A stretch of 64,000 nucleotides of DNA from Atopobiaceae bacterium. Lineage in GTDB: Bacteria; Actinomycetota; Coriobacteriia; Coriobacteriales; Atopobiaceae. The notes under the pieces were generated by a model that saw nothing but the letters and a program-made list of their open reading frames with translations, was not told the origin of the DNA and did not search any database. The stretch lies in the NCBI GenBank assembly GCA_017510785.1, contig JAFWMH010000056.1, positions 1 through 64,000 on the forward strand. Direction: 5' to 3'. The translations under genes and the position numbers were made by a program. Shown here piece by piece: positions 43,328 through 51,756 of this stretch (positions within the stretch are counted from its first letter, which is position 1; each line of letters begins with the position of its first letter).

Positions 43328-43829
43328 TTACATGCGGCTTCCGGCGATTCTATCTTCCAAAATAAAGAGGTCGTGGAGTCGTGTTCCAAAAATGCGGTTT
43401 GAAATGACGACCCGCCCGTTTTCTCCGCGCCGCACAAAACCGTACATTTCGAGCTGAGCAATACCCTCGTGATCGGCTTCGTACTGTGTGAGCATGCCTG
43501 CTATGTCGTTGGCCGAAAAGGACGTGTCCACATCGAAGTCGGTCGCGATGTTCCAGGGACTGTTCGGCTTGTGTTGGTCCTCAGGGCGAATCCGCATCTT
43601 AAGATGTTTGACGTCGGTAACACCTGCTAGGGGACGGAGCAGAAGGCAGGAAACGCTGGGTCTTCTTCGCGGGCGAGATACCGCTCTCGAAGTTGGGCAA
43701 GAAAGTCGAGGAACGCTTGGTTATTCGTTGCGTTGTGAACCTCGTCGATGATGTGTACTACGGGTAGGCGCTTCTCCCTTATGCAAGCAGTGAGAAAAGC
43801 GCCGCCCGTAACGTGCTCGAGTATGTGCT
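43328..43829 (-). pseudogene. Degraded AAA-ATPase-like gene
   Basis: Reading leftwards from the pta stop, one frame gives ILEHVTGGAFLTACIREKRL, PVVHIIDEVHNATNNQAFLD and FLAQLRERYL, a Walker-B-type segment of AAA-like proteins. It stops near 43627. A neighbouring frame takes over with LAGVTDVKHLKMRIRPEDQ, NSPWNIATDF and DIAGMLTQYEADHEG. It then jumps to MYGFVRRGENGRVVISNRIF, as if an inner part were deleted. One frameshift (in a CCCC run near 43625), a missing N-terminus with the Walker A motif and the inner deletion show a dead gene. Confidence 0.65.
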
Positions 43830-44804
43830 CTACGCCATCTGCTGGGCCTGGACACAGGTGATGGCGACGACGCCCACGATGTCGTCCGCGGAGCAACCGC
43901 GGGAGAGGTCGTTGACGGGCCTAGCGATGCCCTGTAGGACGGGGCCGTATGCCTCGGCGTTGGCGAAGCGCTGAACGAGCTTGTAACCAATGTTGCCGGC
44001 TGCGAGATCGGGGAACACGAGGATGTTGGCGTTTCCGGGTACCTTGGAGTCGGGCGCTTTGAGGAGGCCGACGCTGGCTTCGAGGGCGGCGTCGAGCTGC
44101 AGGTCGCCGTCGAGGGCGAGCTCGGGGGCCTTCTCCTTGGCAAGGCGCGTTGCCTCTTGCACCTTTTCGGCAGTGTCGCCACCGGCAGAGCCCATCGTGG
44201 AGTAGGAGAGCATGGCAACGACGGGCTCGTCGCTCATGAGGCTCTTCCACGTGGCTGCGGAGGAAATGGCGATTTCGGAGAGCTGGTCGGCGTCGGGAGC
44301 GATGTTGAGGCCGCAGTCCGCGAACAAAACGGTACCGTTTTCGCCGTACTCGGTGGGGGTGCACATAATGAAGAACGAGCTCACGAGCTTGGTGCCAGGA
44401 GCCGTCTTGAGGATTTGTAGGGCGGGGCGCAGGGTGTTGGCCGTGGAGTGGCAGGCGCCGCTCACGAGACCATCCGCGTCGCCGAGTTTCACCATCATGG
44501 TGCCGAAGTACGTGGCGTCGTCCATCTGCTCGCGCGCCTGCTCAATGGTAACGCCCTTCTTCTTGCGGAGCTCATAGAAGGCCTGAGCGTACTCCTCGTG
44601 CTTCTCGGCCGTCTTGGGATCAATCACGGTGGCGCCTTCAACGCTAATCTCGGCGGGGTCGCCAAGAATGACGAGGTCGGCTATGCCCTCGGCCACGATC
44701 TTCTGCGCGGCGTCAATGGTGCGAGGATCCTCGCCCTCGGGCAGCACGATGGTGCGCTTGTCTGCCTTTGCGGCAGCCTTCATCTTGGAAAGAAAATCAC
44801 TCAT
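43830..44804 (-). CDS. pta: Phosphate acetyltransferase
   Basis: The 324-residue protein is a single-domain Pta (MSDFLSKMKAAAKADKRTIV, LPEGEDPRTIDAAQKI, DADGLVSGACHSTANTLRPA, NILVFPDLAAGNIGYKLVQR). It converts acetyl-CoA and phosphate to acetyl phosphate, for ATP formation with acetate kinase or for acetate use. No ackA lies beside it; on that side is only ATPase debris. GAGAGG precedes the ATG. A good extended -10 promoter and an unusual GGTAA repeat array lie upstream. Confidence 0.96.
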   Translation of the reverse strand: MSDFLSKMKAAAKADKRTIVLPEGEDPRTIDAAQKIVAEGIADLVILGDPAEISVEGATVIDPKTAEKHEEYAQAFYELRKKKGVTIEQAREQMDDATYFGTMMVKLGDADGLVSGACHSTANTLRPALQILKTAPGTKLVSSFFIMCTPTEYGENGTVLFADCGLNIAPDADQLSEIAISSAATWKSLMSDEPVVAMLSYSTMGSAGGDTAEKVQEATRLAKEKAPELALDGDLQLDAALEASVGLLKAPDSKVPGNANILVFPDLAAGNIGYKLVQRFANAEAYGPVLQGIARPVNDLSRGCSADDIVGVVAITCVQAQQMA

Positions 44805-44816
44805 GGATGTACCTCT

Positions 44817-44849
44817 CTGTTGATAATAACAACAGTTTGAATAATAGCA
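44817..44849 (-). promoter_or_regulatory. pta promoter with palindrome at the transcription start
   Basis: On the minus strand TGCTATTAT (extended -10, TATTAT at 44846-44841) lies 37 bases upstream of the pta ATG. CTGTTG (44817-44822) and CAACAG (44830-44835) form an inverted repeat over the expected start point and could be an operator. Confidence 0.5.
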
Positions 44850-44927
44850 CGCTTGAGGCTACACGCGTGCGAACTACGGCTCTACTCACGCTTGAGACAA
44901 ATTCATGGCGTTATAAGATGTATAGCT

Positions 44928-44994
44928 GGTAAGTATAGGTAATTGCCGGTAAAATACGGTAAAAACGGTAATTGAGGGTAATTACGGGTAAAAC
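44928..44994. repeat. Seven GGTAA motifs at helical-turn spacing
   Basis: GGTAA starts at 44928, 44938, 44948, 44958, 44967, 44977 and 44987, with steps of 10, 10, 10, 9, 10 and 10 bases. The bases between vary (GTATA, TTGCC, AATAC, AAC, TTGAG, TTACG). Conserved cores on one face of the helix with variable spacers are typical of iterons or of sites for a cooperatively binding protein. The array lies 95-160 bases upstream of the predicted pta transcription start, on the other side of which is ATPase debris. Confidence 0.9.
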
Positions 44995-45124
44995 ATTCGG
45001 ATAGAGGCCGGAACAATGGTAGACTAGAGAATCTTCAATCCGTTTAAGCCAACCGCAGGCAAGACTCCGCCACGTCTCATAGACAGAGATGACGTGCTGC
45101 GCGATTTTGTAGAGGGGCTGGATT

Positions 45125-45319
45125 ATGAGCGTGGACGATGGGCCATCTCGAACCGGCGATGTGGCGAGGCGCCTCGAGCGTAGTGCAGCATCGCTGGGGA
45201 AGTATCGAGAGTCGCTGATGCGAGATAGTCTTATAGTTGCCCCGCGCAGGGGAGTGGTTGACTTCTCCATGCCGTACGTGCGCGACTACTTGCGTAAGGG
45301 TGCTCTTTTGAGCATCTGA
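45125..45319 (+). pseudogene. C-terminal fragment of an AAA-type ATPase
   Basis: The 64-codon frame reads DDGPSRTGDVARRLERSAAS, GKYRESLMRDSLIVAPRRGV and VDFSMPYVRDYLRKG. This resembles the winged-helix C-terminus found in prokaryotic AAA ATPases ('RTsdVA..L....yR..Li..g.I....rG.vdF..P...eyl'). It lacks everything upstream, including the nucleotide site, and has no convincing ribosome binding site. I read it as a remnant. Confidence 0.55.
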
Positions 45320-45347
45320 TGTAACCTCGGGCGTGATGCAATATGCG

Positions 45348-45356
45348 TGTTACAAT
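45348..45356 (+). promoter_or_regulatory. Extended -10 promoter of glf
   Basis: TGTTACAAT (TGn plus TACAAT at 45351-45356), 60 bases before the glf ATG. It is another promoter in this window with TGn and no clear -35. Confidence 0.5.
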
Positions 45357-45416
45357 CTGTGAGTATTTCGAGCAGATTACCGTCTATCCATCTTGCGTGA
45401 AAGACAGAGGTTTGTC

Positions 45417-46616
45417 ATGAGCATTGCGAGCGGCCTTCCAAGCGATTTCAACCCGAGCGCGTACGACGTTATCGTCGTGGGCGCAGGATACGCGGGAGCG
45501 GTGTGCGCCCGTATGCTTGCAGAGGGCAACAGCGGTCGTGTGGCCGTACTCGAGAAGCGCGATCACATCGCGGGAAACGCGTACGATTACGTGGACGAGG
45601 CGGGCGTTCTTGTTCACAAGTATGGCCCGCATATTTATCATACGAACGACGAGCAAGTGCACCAGTTCTTGTGCCGCTTTGCCGACTTTACGGACTACCA
45701 GCACAAGGTGCTTGCCAACATCCACGGAACGCTCATGCCGGTTCCGTTTAACCACCAGTCGCTCAAGCTGGCATTTGGCGAGGAGCGTGGTGAGGAGCTC
45801 TACCAAAAGCTCGTGCAGGCGTTCGGCGAGAATCGCCGCGTGCCCATCCTCGAGCTCCGTGAGCGCAACGACGAGGACCTCGCAGAGGTTGCCGACTACG
45901 TGTACGAAAACGTCTTCCTGCACTACACCATGAAGCAGTGGGGCAAGACGCCCGACCAAATCGATCCTGCGGTTATGGGACGCGTGCCCGTGTTCGTGGG
46001 TGACGACGATCGCTACTTCCCGCAGGTACCGCACCAGGGCATGCCGGCGAATGGCTATACTGAGCTGTTCGAAAACATGCTCCGTCACGATCTTATCGAC
46101 GTGTTCGTGAACGTGGACGCGCGCGACTTGCTGCGTTTGGACGAAACGAACGTGTGGGTGTGCGACCAGCTCTACGGTGGCGAAATTATCTATACGGGCG
46201 CGCTCGACGAACTCTTTGGCATGGATTTGGGTGCGCTGCCGTATCGCACGCTCGATATGCAGTTCGAAACGCTCGATCAGGACCAGTTCCAGCCGGTGGG
46301 TACCGTAAACTACACGGTGAGCGAGGACTTTACGCGCATTACGGAGTTCAAGAACCTTACCGGTCAGGTTGTTCCCGGCAAGACGACCATTATGCGCGAG
46401 TACTCCAAGGCGTATACGCCGGGGAGTGGCGAGACTCCGTACTATGTTATTAATGAGCCGCAAAACATCGAGCTCTACAAACGGTATCGCGACCGCGTCG
46501 CCAATGTTCTCAACTTCCACGTGGTTGGCAGGCTTGCGGAGTATCGCTACTACGACATGGACGGCGTCGTGGCATCCGCGATGGCGCTTTCAGACAAAAT
46601 CATTAACCATCGGTAG
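45417..46616 (+). CDS. glf: UDP-galactopyranose mutase
   Basis: The 399-residue flavoprotein has an N-terminal FAD-binding motif VIVVGAGYAGAVCARMLAE followed by VLEKRDHIAGNAYDY, and the substrate-domain motifs YGPHIYHTNDEQV and FMPVPFNHQ-like MPVPFNHQSL. It converts UDP-galactopyranose to UDP-galactofuranose for surface glycans. The start ATG follows AGAGG. A family 2 glycosyltransferase is encoded seven bases downstream and is probably co-transcribed, suggesting joint use in a galactofuranose-containing polymer. Confidence 0.96.
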   Translation: MSIASGLPSDFNPSAYDVIVVGAGYAGAVCARMLAEGNSGRVAVLEKRDHIAGNAYDYVDEAGVLVHKYGPHIYHTNDEQVHQFLCRFADFTDYQHKVLANIHGTLMPVPFNHQSLKLAFGEERGEELYQKLVQAFGENRRVPILELRERNDEDLAEVADYVYENVFLHYTMKQWGKTPDQIDPAVMGRVPVFVGDDDRYFPQVPHQGMPANGYTELFENMLRHDLIDVFVNVDARDLLRLDETNVWVCDQLYGGEIIYTGALDELFGMDLGALPYRTLDMQFETLDQDQFQPVGTVNYTVSEDFTRITEFKNLTGQVVPGKTTIMREYSKAYTPGSGETPYYVINEPQNIELYKRYRDRVANVLNFHVVGRLAEYRYYDMDGVVASAMALSDKIINHR

Positions 46617-46623
46617 GTGACGT

Positions 46624-47670
46624 GTGCAAACTGCGACGAACAAAACAATAACGTTCGGCATACCATGCTATAACTCTGCGGAGTACATGGACCACTGCAT
46701 CTCTTCCATTGTGGAGGGGAGCGGGCATGCCGAGGACGTGCATATCGTCGTGGTTGACGACGGTTCCACAAAGGACAATACCCTCGCGAAGGCGCAAGCG
46801 TGGCACGATCGCTTTCCGTCGATTGTCGATGTGGTACATCAGGAGAATGGCGGCCATGGCCGTGCAGTAATGGCCGCCATCGAACACGCCAAAGGCGTGT
46901 ACTTCAAGGTTGTTGATTCCGACGACTGGGTTGACGCGGATGCGCTCAAGGAGATGCTCGAGCGCTTGCGCGAGTTCGTTGCGTTCCAGGTACAGGTCGA
47001 CTTGATGGTTACGAACTACGTGTTCGAACATGCGGAGGACGGCAAGCAGCGCACCATTGACTACGGCTTTGCGCTTCCGAAGGGTAAGGTAATAGGGTGG
47101 CGGCAAATCGGCCACTTTAACGTTGCGCAATACATGATGATGCACGCGTTGTGCTACCGTACGGAGGTATTGCGCACCTGTGGACTGGAGCTTCCGGCGC
47201 ACACCTTCTACGTAGACAACATCTACGCGTATGTGCCGCTGCCGCACTGTAAAACGCTCTACTATTTGGACGTGGACTTGTATCGCTACTTCATTGGACG
47301 TGACGATCAGTCTGTGAACATGGACGTGCAGGTTGCGCGGGTCGACCAACAGCTTGCGGTAACGCGCATCATGACGAGGGCGTATCATCTGTACGACGAT
47401 ATTTCCGCCAAGGAATTGCGTCGCTACATGATAGGGCATCTTACGCTTATGCTCTCGGTGTGCTCGGTTGTTTCGAAGATGTCTACGGCGCCGGACGCAC
47501 GCAAGAACCTCGACGACCTGTGGCACGAGTTCAAGCGCTACGACATGCGTATGTACAATCGCTCGCGCCATGGCCTTATGGGTACCTTTATGAACTTCAG
47601 GGGGCCCATCGGCGAGCGCATCACGATTGCCATTTACCACGCGTCGCAAAAGTTGTTTAAGTTTAACTAA
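46624..47670 (+). CDS. Family 2 glycosyltransferase
   Basis: The 348-residue protein has a GT-A domain at its N-terminus with FGIPCYNSAEYMDHCISSI, VVVDDGSTKDNT and the metal-binding DSDDW motif. A mostly helical C-terminal part without membrane helices follows. It transfers a sugar from a nucleotide donor; the position behind glf suggests galactofuranose or a linked surface glycan, but the donor is not certain. The GTG start has AGGTG close upstream. Its end overlaps maf tail-to-tail by eight bases. Confidence 0.88.
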   Translation: MQTATNKTITFGIPCYNSAEYMDHCISSIVEGSGHAEDVHIVVVDDGSTKDNTLAKAQAWHDRFPSIVDVVHQENGGHGRAVMAAIEHAKGVYFKVVDSDDWVDADALKEMLERLREFVAFQVQVDLMVTNYVFEHAEDGKQRTIDYGFALPKGKVIGWRQIGHFNVAQYMMMHALCYRTEVLRTCGLELPAHTFYVDNIYAYVPLPHCKTLYYLDVDLYRYFIGRDDQSVNMDVQVARVDQQLAVTRIMTRAYHLYDDISAKELRRYMIGHLTLMLSVCSVVSKMSTAPDARKNLDDLWHEFKRYDMRMYNRSRHGLMGTFMNFRGPIGERITIAIYHASQKLFKFN

Positions 47671-48235
47671 TTGCAGTGAGTTCGCGTACAACGCGCTCGA
47701 CGGGGAGTCCCACCACGTTGTTGTAGTCCCCACATATGTGGTCCACGAAGGCCCCTGCGCCGCCTTGAATGCCATAGGCGCCCGCTTTGTCGAGAGGTTC
47801 GCCGGTCTTTACGTAGGCATCTATCTCTGCCTCCGAGAGCTTGCGAAACGAGACGTCGGTGGTTTCGACGAACGAACGGGTAACGACGCCTGAGCTCGTG
47901 TCCGCAATGAGGCACACACCAGTGGAAACGTGATGTGTTGCGCCCGAGAGCTCACTGAGCATACGTCGTGCATCAGCCGCATCGAGAGGCTTTCCTAGCG
48001 CCTTTTGCGGCGTCCACACGATGGTATCGGCACCAAGTACGACTTCCCCCTCAGGGAGTTCCTGAAGCGTTTTGTACGCGGCATAAGCCTTGTTTGTTGC
48101 AAGCCGACGCACGAGTTCGACGGGTGACTCGCCGGGCAAGGGTGTTTCGTCCACGTCGGCCGGTGCAATCGTGAGTTTGAATCCCGCCTCGCTCAGGAGG
48201 TCCCTGCGCCGTGGCGATGCCGATGCAAGAATCAT
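47663..48235 (-). CDS. maf: Maf family nucleotide pyrophosphatase
   Basis: 190 residues starting MILASASPRRRDLLSEAGF, the Maf signature, with VLGADTIVWT and the C-terminal YGIQGGAGAFVDHICGDYNNVVGLP. Maf proteins hydrolyse dTTP, UTP or modified nucleotides to monophosphates, and their overexpression blocks septation. The residue after 'ADT' and the short length are of the YhdE/Maf type. AAAGG precedes the ATG. It lies downstream of the ferredoxin gene on the same strand but behind a terminator. Confidence 0.94.
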   Translation of the reverse strand: MILASASPRRRDLLSEAGFKLTIAPADVDETPLPGESPVELVRRLATNKAYAAYKTLQELPEGEVVLGADTIVWTPQKALGKPLDAADARRMLSELSGATHHVSTGVCLIADTSSGVVTRSFVETTDVSFRKLSEAEIDAYVKTGEPLDKAGAYGIQGGAGAFVDHICGDYNNVVGLPVERVVRELTAIS

Positions 48236-48269
48236 GGCGTGCCTTTCTTTTTGCGCTCACACAAAATGG

Positions 48270-48291
48270 GGACCGCCGCAGCGATCCCCAC
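48270..48291 (-). terminator. Terminator after the ferredoxin gene
   Basis: On the minus strand GGGGATCGC pairs with GCGGTCCCC (one G-T pair) around TGCG and is followed by ATTTTGTG. It separates the ferredoxin gene from maf. Confidence 0.75.
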
Positions 48292-48315
48292 GTGACACGT
48301 GCGTGTCGGTTCGTA

Positions 48316-48498
48316 CTACTCGGCCTCGATGGCAGAAACGGGGCAGTTGTCGATGGCCTCCTGGACGTCGTCCTCGAAGTCGGCAGCGTCGTCGATGATG
48401 ACCTCGGCGATGCCGTCCTCGTTGATCTCGAACACGTCAGCGCAGGTGGACTCGCACAGACCGCAACCGATGCAATCCTCGTTGACCGTAACCTTCAT
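48316..48498 (-). CDS. Small [4Fe-4S] ferredoxin
   Basis: A 60-residue acidic protein, MKVTVNEDCIGCGLCESTCA, with the cluster ligands CIGCGLC and a distant NCPVSAIEAE, giving one [4Fe-4S] cluster. It is a small electron carrier of the kind abundant in anaerobes. The start is set by GAGAGGA upstream; the longer frame to 48561 is not ferredoxin-like. No redox partner gene is adjacent. Confidence 0.93.
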   Translation of the reverse strand: MKVTVNEDCIGCGLCESTCADVFEINEDGIAEVIIDDAADFEDDVQEAIDNCPVSAIEAE

Positions 48499-48658
48499 GT
48501 TGGTTCCTCTCACTCGTGGAGGGCACAACCACCCTCCCGTTTGCGTATGCGGGTTCCCCACCCGCCTCTCATATCCTTATACACCCTTGCGCCCGTTTGC
48601 GCTACCCCCAAATTGAAGAATGCTACGAAAATGTGAGACACCTCATTATGAGATTGTC

Positions 48659-51600
48659 TTACATCCACGAGATGAACTCCTCAATCGCGAGAGGCCTTGC
48701 GTAGTAGTATCCTTGGAAGGTGCCAACATGGTACGCCCTGAGAACGTCGCGCATACCACCCGTCTCAATTCCCTCAACGCAAATCTTCGCACCAAAGATG
48801 GACGCCAAGTCGGCGATGTTTTGAACAACCTGCCTTTCGACGACATTCTCTTCTACCGCTTGCACAAAGCTGCGATCGATTTTGATGGTATCGAACGGAA
48901 TCTCCTTCAGAATGCCGACGGAGGAAAACCCGGTTCCGAAGTCGTCCAAAGCGAGTAGGATGCCCCTGGATTTGAGGCTTACGAGTACGTTTTTAAGAAG
49001 CGTCATATCGAGCAGTCTGCAACGCTCGGTAACCTCGAGGCATAAATGTTCCGGTGGGTATTGAATCTCGTCCAGGATGCGAAGTACCATGTCTACGAAA
49101 TCGGGTTTCTCGAGCTGCGTGTAAGAGAGGTTGACGTTCATCACGAAGCGTGGGTTTAGCTCGAGAATGCGTTTGGCCGCAAAGAGCGATTCTCGAATAA
49201 TCCATTCTCCGAGGTCGGGGAACAAGGGGTCGGACTCCAGTATTGGGATGAATTGATCTGGCGGAACAATGCCATATTGGGCGTCACTCCAGCGAAGCAA
49301 CGCCTCGGCGCCAGTTAGCTGCTCCGTTTGAGCATCCACTACCGGCTGATACAACAGATAAAACCCCTCATGGCCGCGCATAATGGAAGCGCGAATTGCA
49401 TGGAGCCTCTCCAACTTTTGCTGGTTTTTCTCGTCCGAGTCGTTTTGGAACTCCACGAAATCGCCTTGCTGGCGAACCTTTGATTCCGTGATGGCATAGT
49501 TCAGGCATGCATAAATTGTTTGCGAATCAATGTCGAACTCGTCCACACTAAGGGCCCCGCAGTTCAAGTCCAAAAGAATTGGCTTGCCGTCCACGACGAA
49601 GCTCTCGTGAAGATGCGTGCGAAAGGCGTCGTAGCGCTCGCGAAGCTCCGATGTGGAAAGCGTGCTGCTTATAACTGCGAATCTCGTGCCGTCAATCCTG
49701 TAGGTGTGTCCACTGTTTCCAATCGCGTTGAACAGGCTCCTGGCATAGCGCTGGAGTACGCGGTTTCCAAAATGGTAGCCGTAAATCTCGTTGATTTCGG
49801 AGAACTTGGCTATGTCGATGAGCATGACGCTGGATTGCGCCTTTCTCCGTATGCAAATGTCTAAGTCTTCGAAGAAACCGTACTGGTTTCGTAGTCCCGT
49901 TAACGTATCGACGTGGCCTTGTATGCCGTGATTACGTATGGTGCCAACGAAGTAGTCTGGCTTACCAAGTGGATCGCGTATTACGATGCCCCTGCAGGTA
50001 CACACGTCGTATTCGCCCGTGACGCGCTGGGCACGGTACTGCATGTCGTGGGTGGCTGCATTCCCCGCGAATATCTCGTCGATTCCCTTGTGGTAGGACG
50101 CGCGATCGTCCGGGTGAATGCGATTCTCCCAAATGTCTCCTGCGCCATACATATAGTCGGACGGGAGCCCGTAACGATCTACCGCGCTTTTGGACCAACG
50201 AGAGTAGTCATACTTCATATCGCAAAGGTATACGTACGTTCCTTCCGCAACCACATCGAAGGCTTTGTAGAGTGCATCGAGCATGGTACGTCTCTCTTCG
50301 CTTATCGTCCTGACGATTGCTGCATCCTTGAAGGAATAGGTCTCTTGGGATTCCTTTTGCTCTTTGAGACGTGCCTTGTCTTCGTACATGAGCGCATCCG
50401 CTCGATCGAATACCTCCTCAACGGATGAGTCTTTGGCTGGTTGGTACTCCGCAAGACCAGAGGCTACGACGGGTCCTTCTCCCATGCGGATGTTCTCCTC
50501 CACCTGCTTGCGCAATCGCTTGAGCAGGCGTTTTCGATTTATGTAGTCTTGTCCCCTCAGAACCACGACGAATTCGTCACCGCCGATGCGATAGACGGGA
50601 CTGTGTTGGAAAATGCGACAAACCAGTAAACAGGCAGCTTTTATGTACTTGTCTCCGGCCTTATGGCCCTGCGTGTCGTTAATTACCTTCAGGTCGTTAA
50701 TGTCGCACAAAACAAGCGCGAAGGGTGTGCCACCCTCCTTGATGTGCTCCTGCAGTGTGCTCTCCATCTCTCGATAAGCCGCTTTGTTCTTTGTGTGCGT
50801 GAGGTCGTCGCGCCTGGCCAGCGTATTTGCCATCGAGAGCGCTTCCAAATACTCCTGCTCCTTTCGGACGTCTTTGTCGCGATTCTCGATGCAAATGATG
50901 AAGTGCGAGTGGTCGGAGGAATACGTTACCGACATGCGCGTATACTGCGTCTTGCCGCCGTCGATGAGCATGCGGTAATCTGCCGTAAGCCTGCGCCTGT
51001 CTTCAAGTTGCGAAATCAGGCGATCGCGGTTGAGGAAGAGCCGTATGCGTGCCCTGTCCTCTGCATAGACTAGTCTGCCCGCATCCCTCCATGCGGCTAC
51101 GAAGAAGTTTGTTCCCTCGTTTTGAACCCTCAGCTCGCCCGACTTGTCCTTGGTGGAGTATTCTGCGTACTCTGAGCTCTCGCAATCAATGTAGTAGATA
51201 AGGTCGTAGTGGTCGGCCAGCCGCTCGGCGATTTGCGTATAAGTGACGGTTTTTACATGTCGTGCACTTCGGGCTTGTTCTACCTGCATCTCTTTGTTTA
51301 TGTTTTTGATGCAAACGATGATGTGTTTTGCGTCCTTTGCCATTATCTCCGTGTGGCGGATGTGCCTCACCCGATCGTTTACGACCAAGCGCCATGTCAT
51401 GGAAAAGGAGCCGGTATCCTTCAGGTTGTTTAGCATTACGTCCTTATAGTGCAGGGCGAGAACCTTTTCTTGGTCGTCGGGGTGTACGTACTTGCGGATG
51501 CTTCTTCTGCTTTCGGTAAAAAAGTCACTACCGGTTGCCGGAACGTTCAGCTTTTTGTACTCATCGGTCGACGAAATCTCTAAGTAGGTGCTTGTTGCAA

Positions 51601-51700
51601 TATCTATGTAGTACAGCGTGTCGTACTGTTCGGCAAGGCTCGACGCAATCTCGTTGTAAATGTCCTGCAGGCGCGAGTCTTCCGTATTCTCGTGGCACAT
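48659..51700 (-). CDS. Multi-PAS protein with two GGDEF domains and an EAL domain
   Basis: 1013 residues. Two PAS-like sensor segments (about 10-130, 140-270) lead to a first GGDEF domain with an intact YRIGGDEFVVVL. A PAS_3-like domain of about 450-570 (WENRIHPDDRASY) follows, then a second GGDEF whose motif is degraded to YRIDGTRFAV. The C-terminal EAL domain has EALLRW, LEVTE, DDFGTGFSS, KIDRSFV and EGIET, so its catalytic residues look complete. It should make and break cyclic di-GMP. The ATG at 51700 has AAGGAG upstream. It lies 56 bases downstream of the methyltransferase gene on the same strand. There is no membrane segment. Confidence 0.92.
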   Translation of the reverse strand: MCHENTEDSRLQDIYNEIASSLAEQYDTLYYIDIATSTYLEISSTDEYKKLNVPATGSDFFTESRRSIRKYVHPDDQEKVLALHYKDVMLNNLKDTGSFSMTWRLVVNDRVRHIRHTEIMAKDAKHIIVCIKNINKEMQVEQARSARHVKTVTYTQIAERLADHYDLIYYIDCESSEYAEYSTKDKSGELRVQNEGTNFFVAAWRDAGRLVYAEDRARIRLFLNRDRLISQLEDRRRLTADYRMLIDGGKTQYTRMSVTYSSDHSHFIICIENRDKDVRKEQEYLEALSMANTLARRDDLTHTKNKAAYREMESTLQEHIKEGGTPFALVLCDINDLKVINDTQGHKAGDKYIKAACLLVCRIFQHSPVYRIGGDEFVVVLRGQDYINRKRLLKRLRKQVEENIRMGEGPVVASGLAEYQPAKDSSVEEVFDRADALMYEDKARLKEQKESQETYSFKDAAIVRTISEERRTMLDALYKAFDVVAEGTYVYLCDMKYDYSRWSKSAVDRYGLPSDYMYGAGDIWENRIHPDDRASYHKGIDEIFAGNAATHDMQYRAQRVTGEYDVCTCRGIVIRDPLGKPDYFVGTIRNHGIQGHVDTLTGLRNQYGFFEDLDICIRRKAQSSVMLIDIAKFSEINEIYGYHFGNRVLQRYARSLFNAIGNSGHTYRIDGTRFAVISSTLSTSELRERYDAFRTHLHESFVVDGKPILLDLNCGALSVDEFDIDSQTIYACLNYAITESKVRQQGDFVEFQNDSDEKNQQKLERLHAIRASIMRGHEGFYLLYQPVVDAQTEQLTGAEALLRWSDAQYGIVPPDQFIPILESDPLFPDLGEWIIRESLFAAKRILELNPRFVMNVNLSYTQLEKPDFVDMVLRILDEIQYPPEHLCLEVTERCRLLDMTLLKNVLVSLKSRGILLALDDFGTGFSSVGILKEIPFDTIKIDRSFVQAVEENVVERQVVQNIADLASIFGAKICVEGIETGGMRDVLRAYHVGTFQGYYYARPLAIEEFISWM

Positions 51701-51756
51701 ACGCGTTTCTCCTTGCAATTGGTGTGCGAGATAGGCTTCGGGGGAGTTTGTCTCGT

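Noticed and set aside
48236-48315. Small gene between maf and ferredoxin
   Set aside because: The segment is a hairpin terminator and short leader, with no open frame of useful length.
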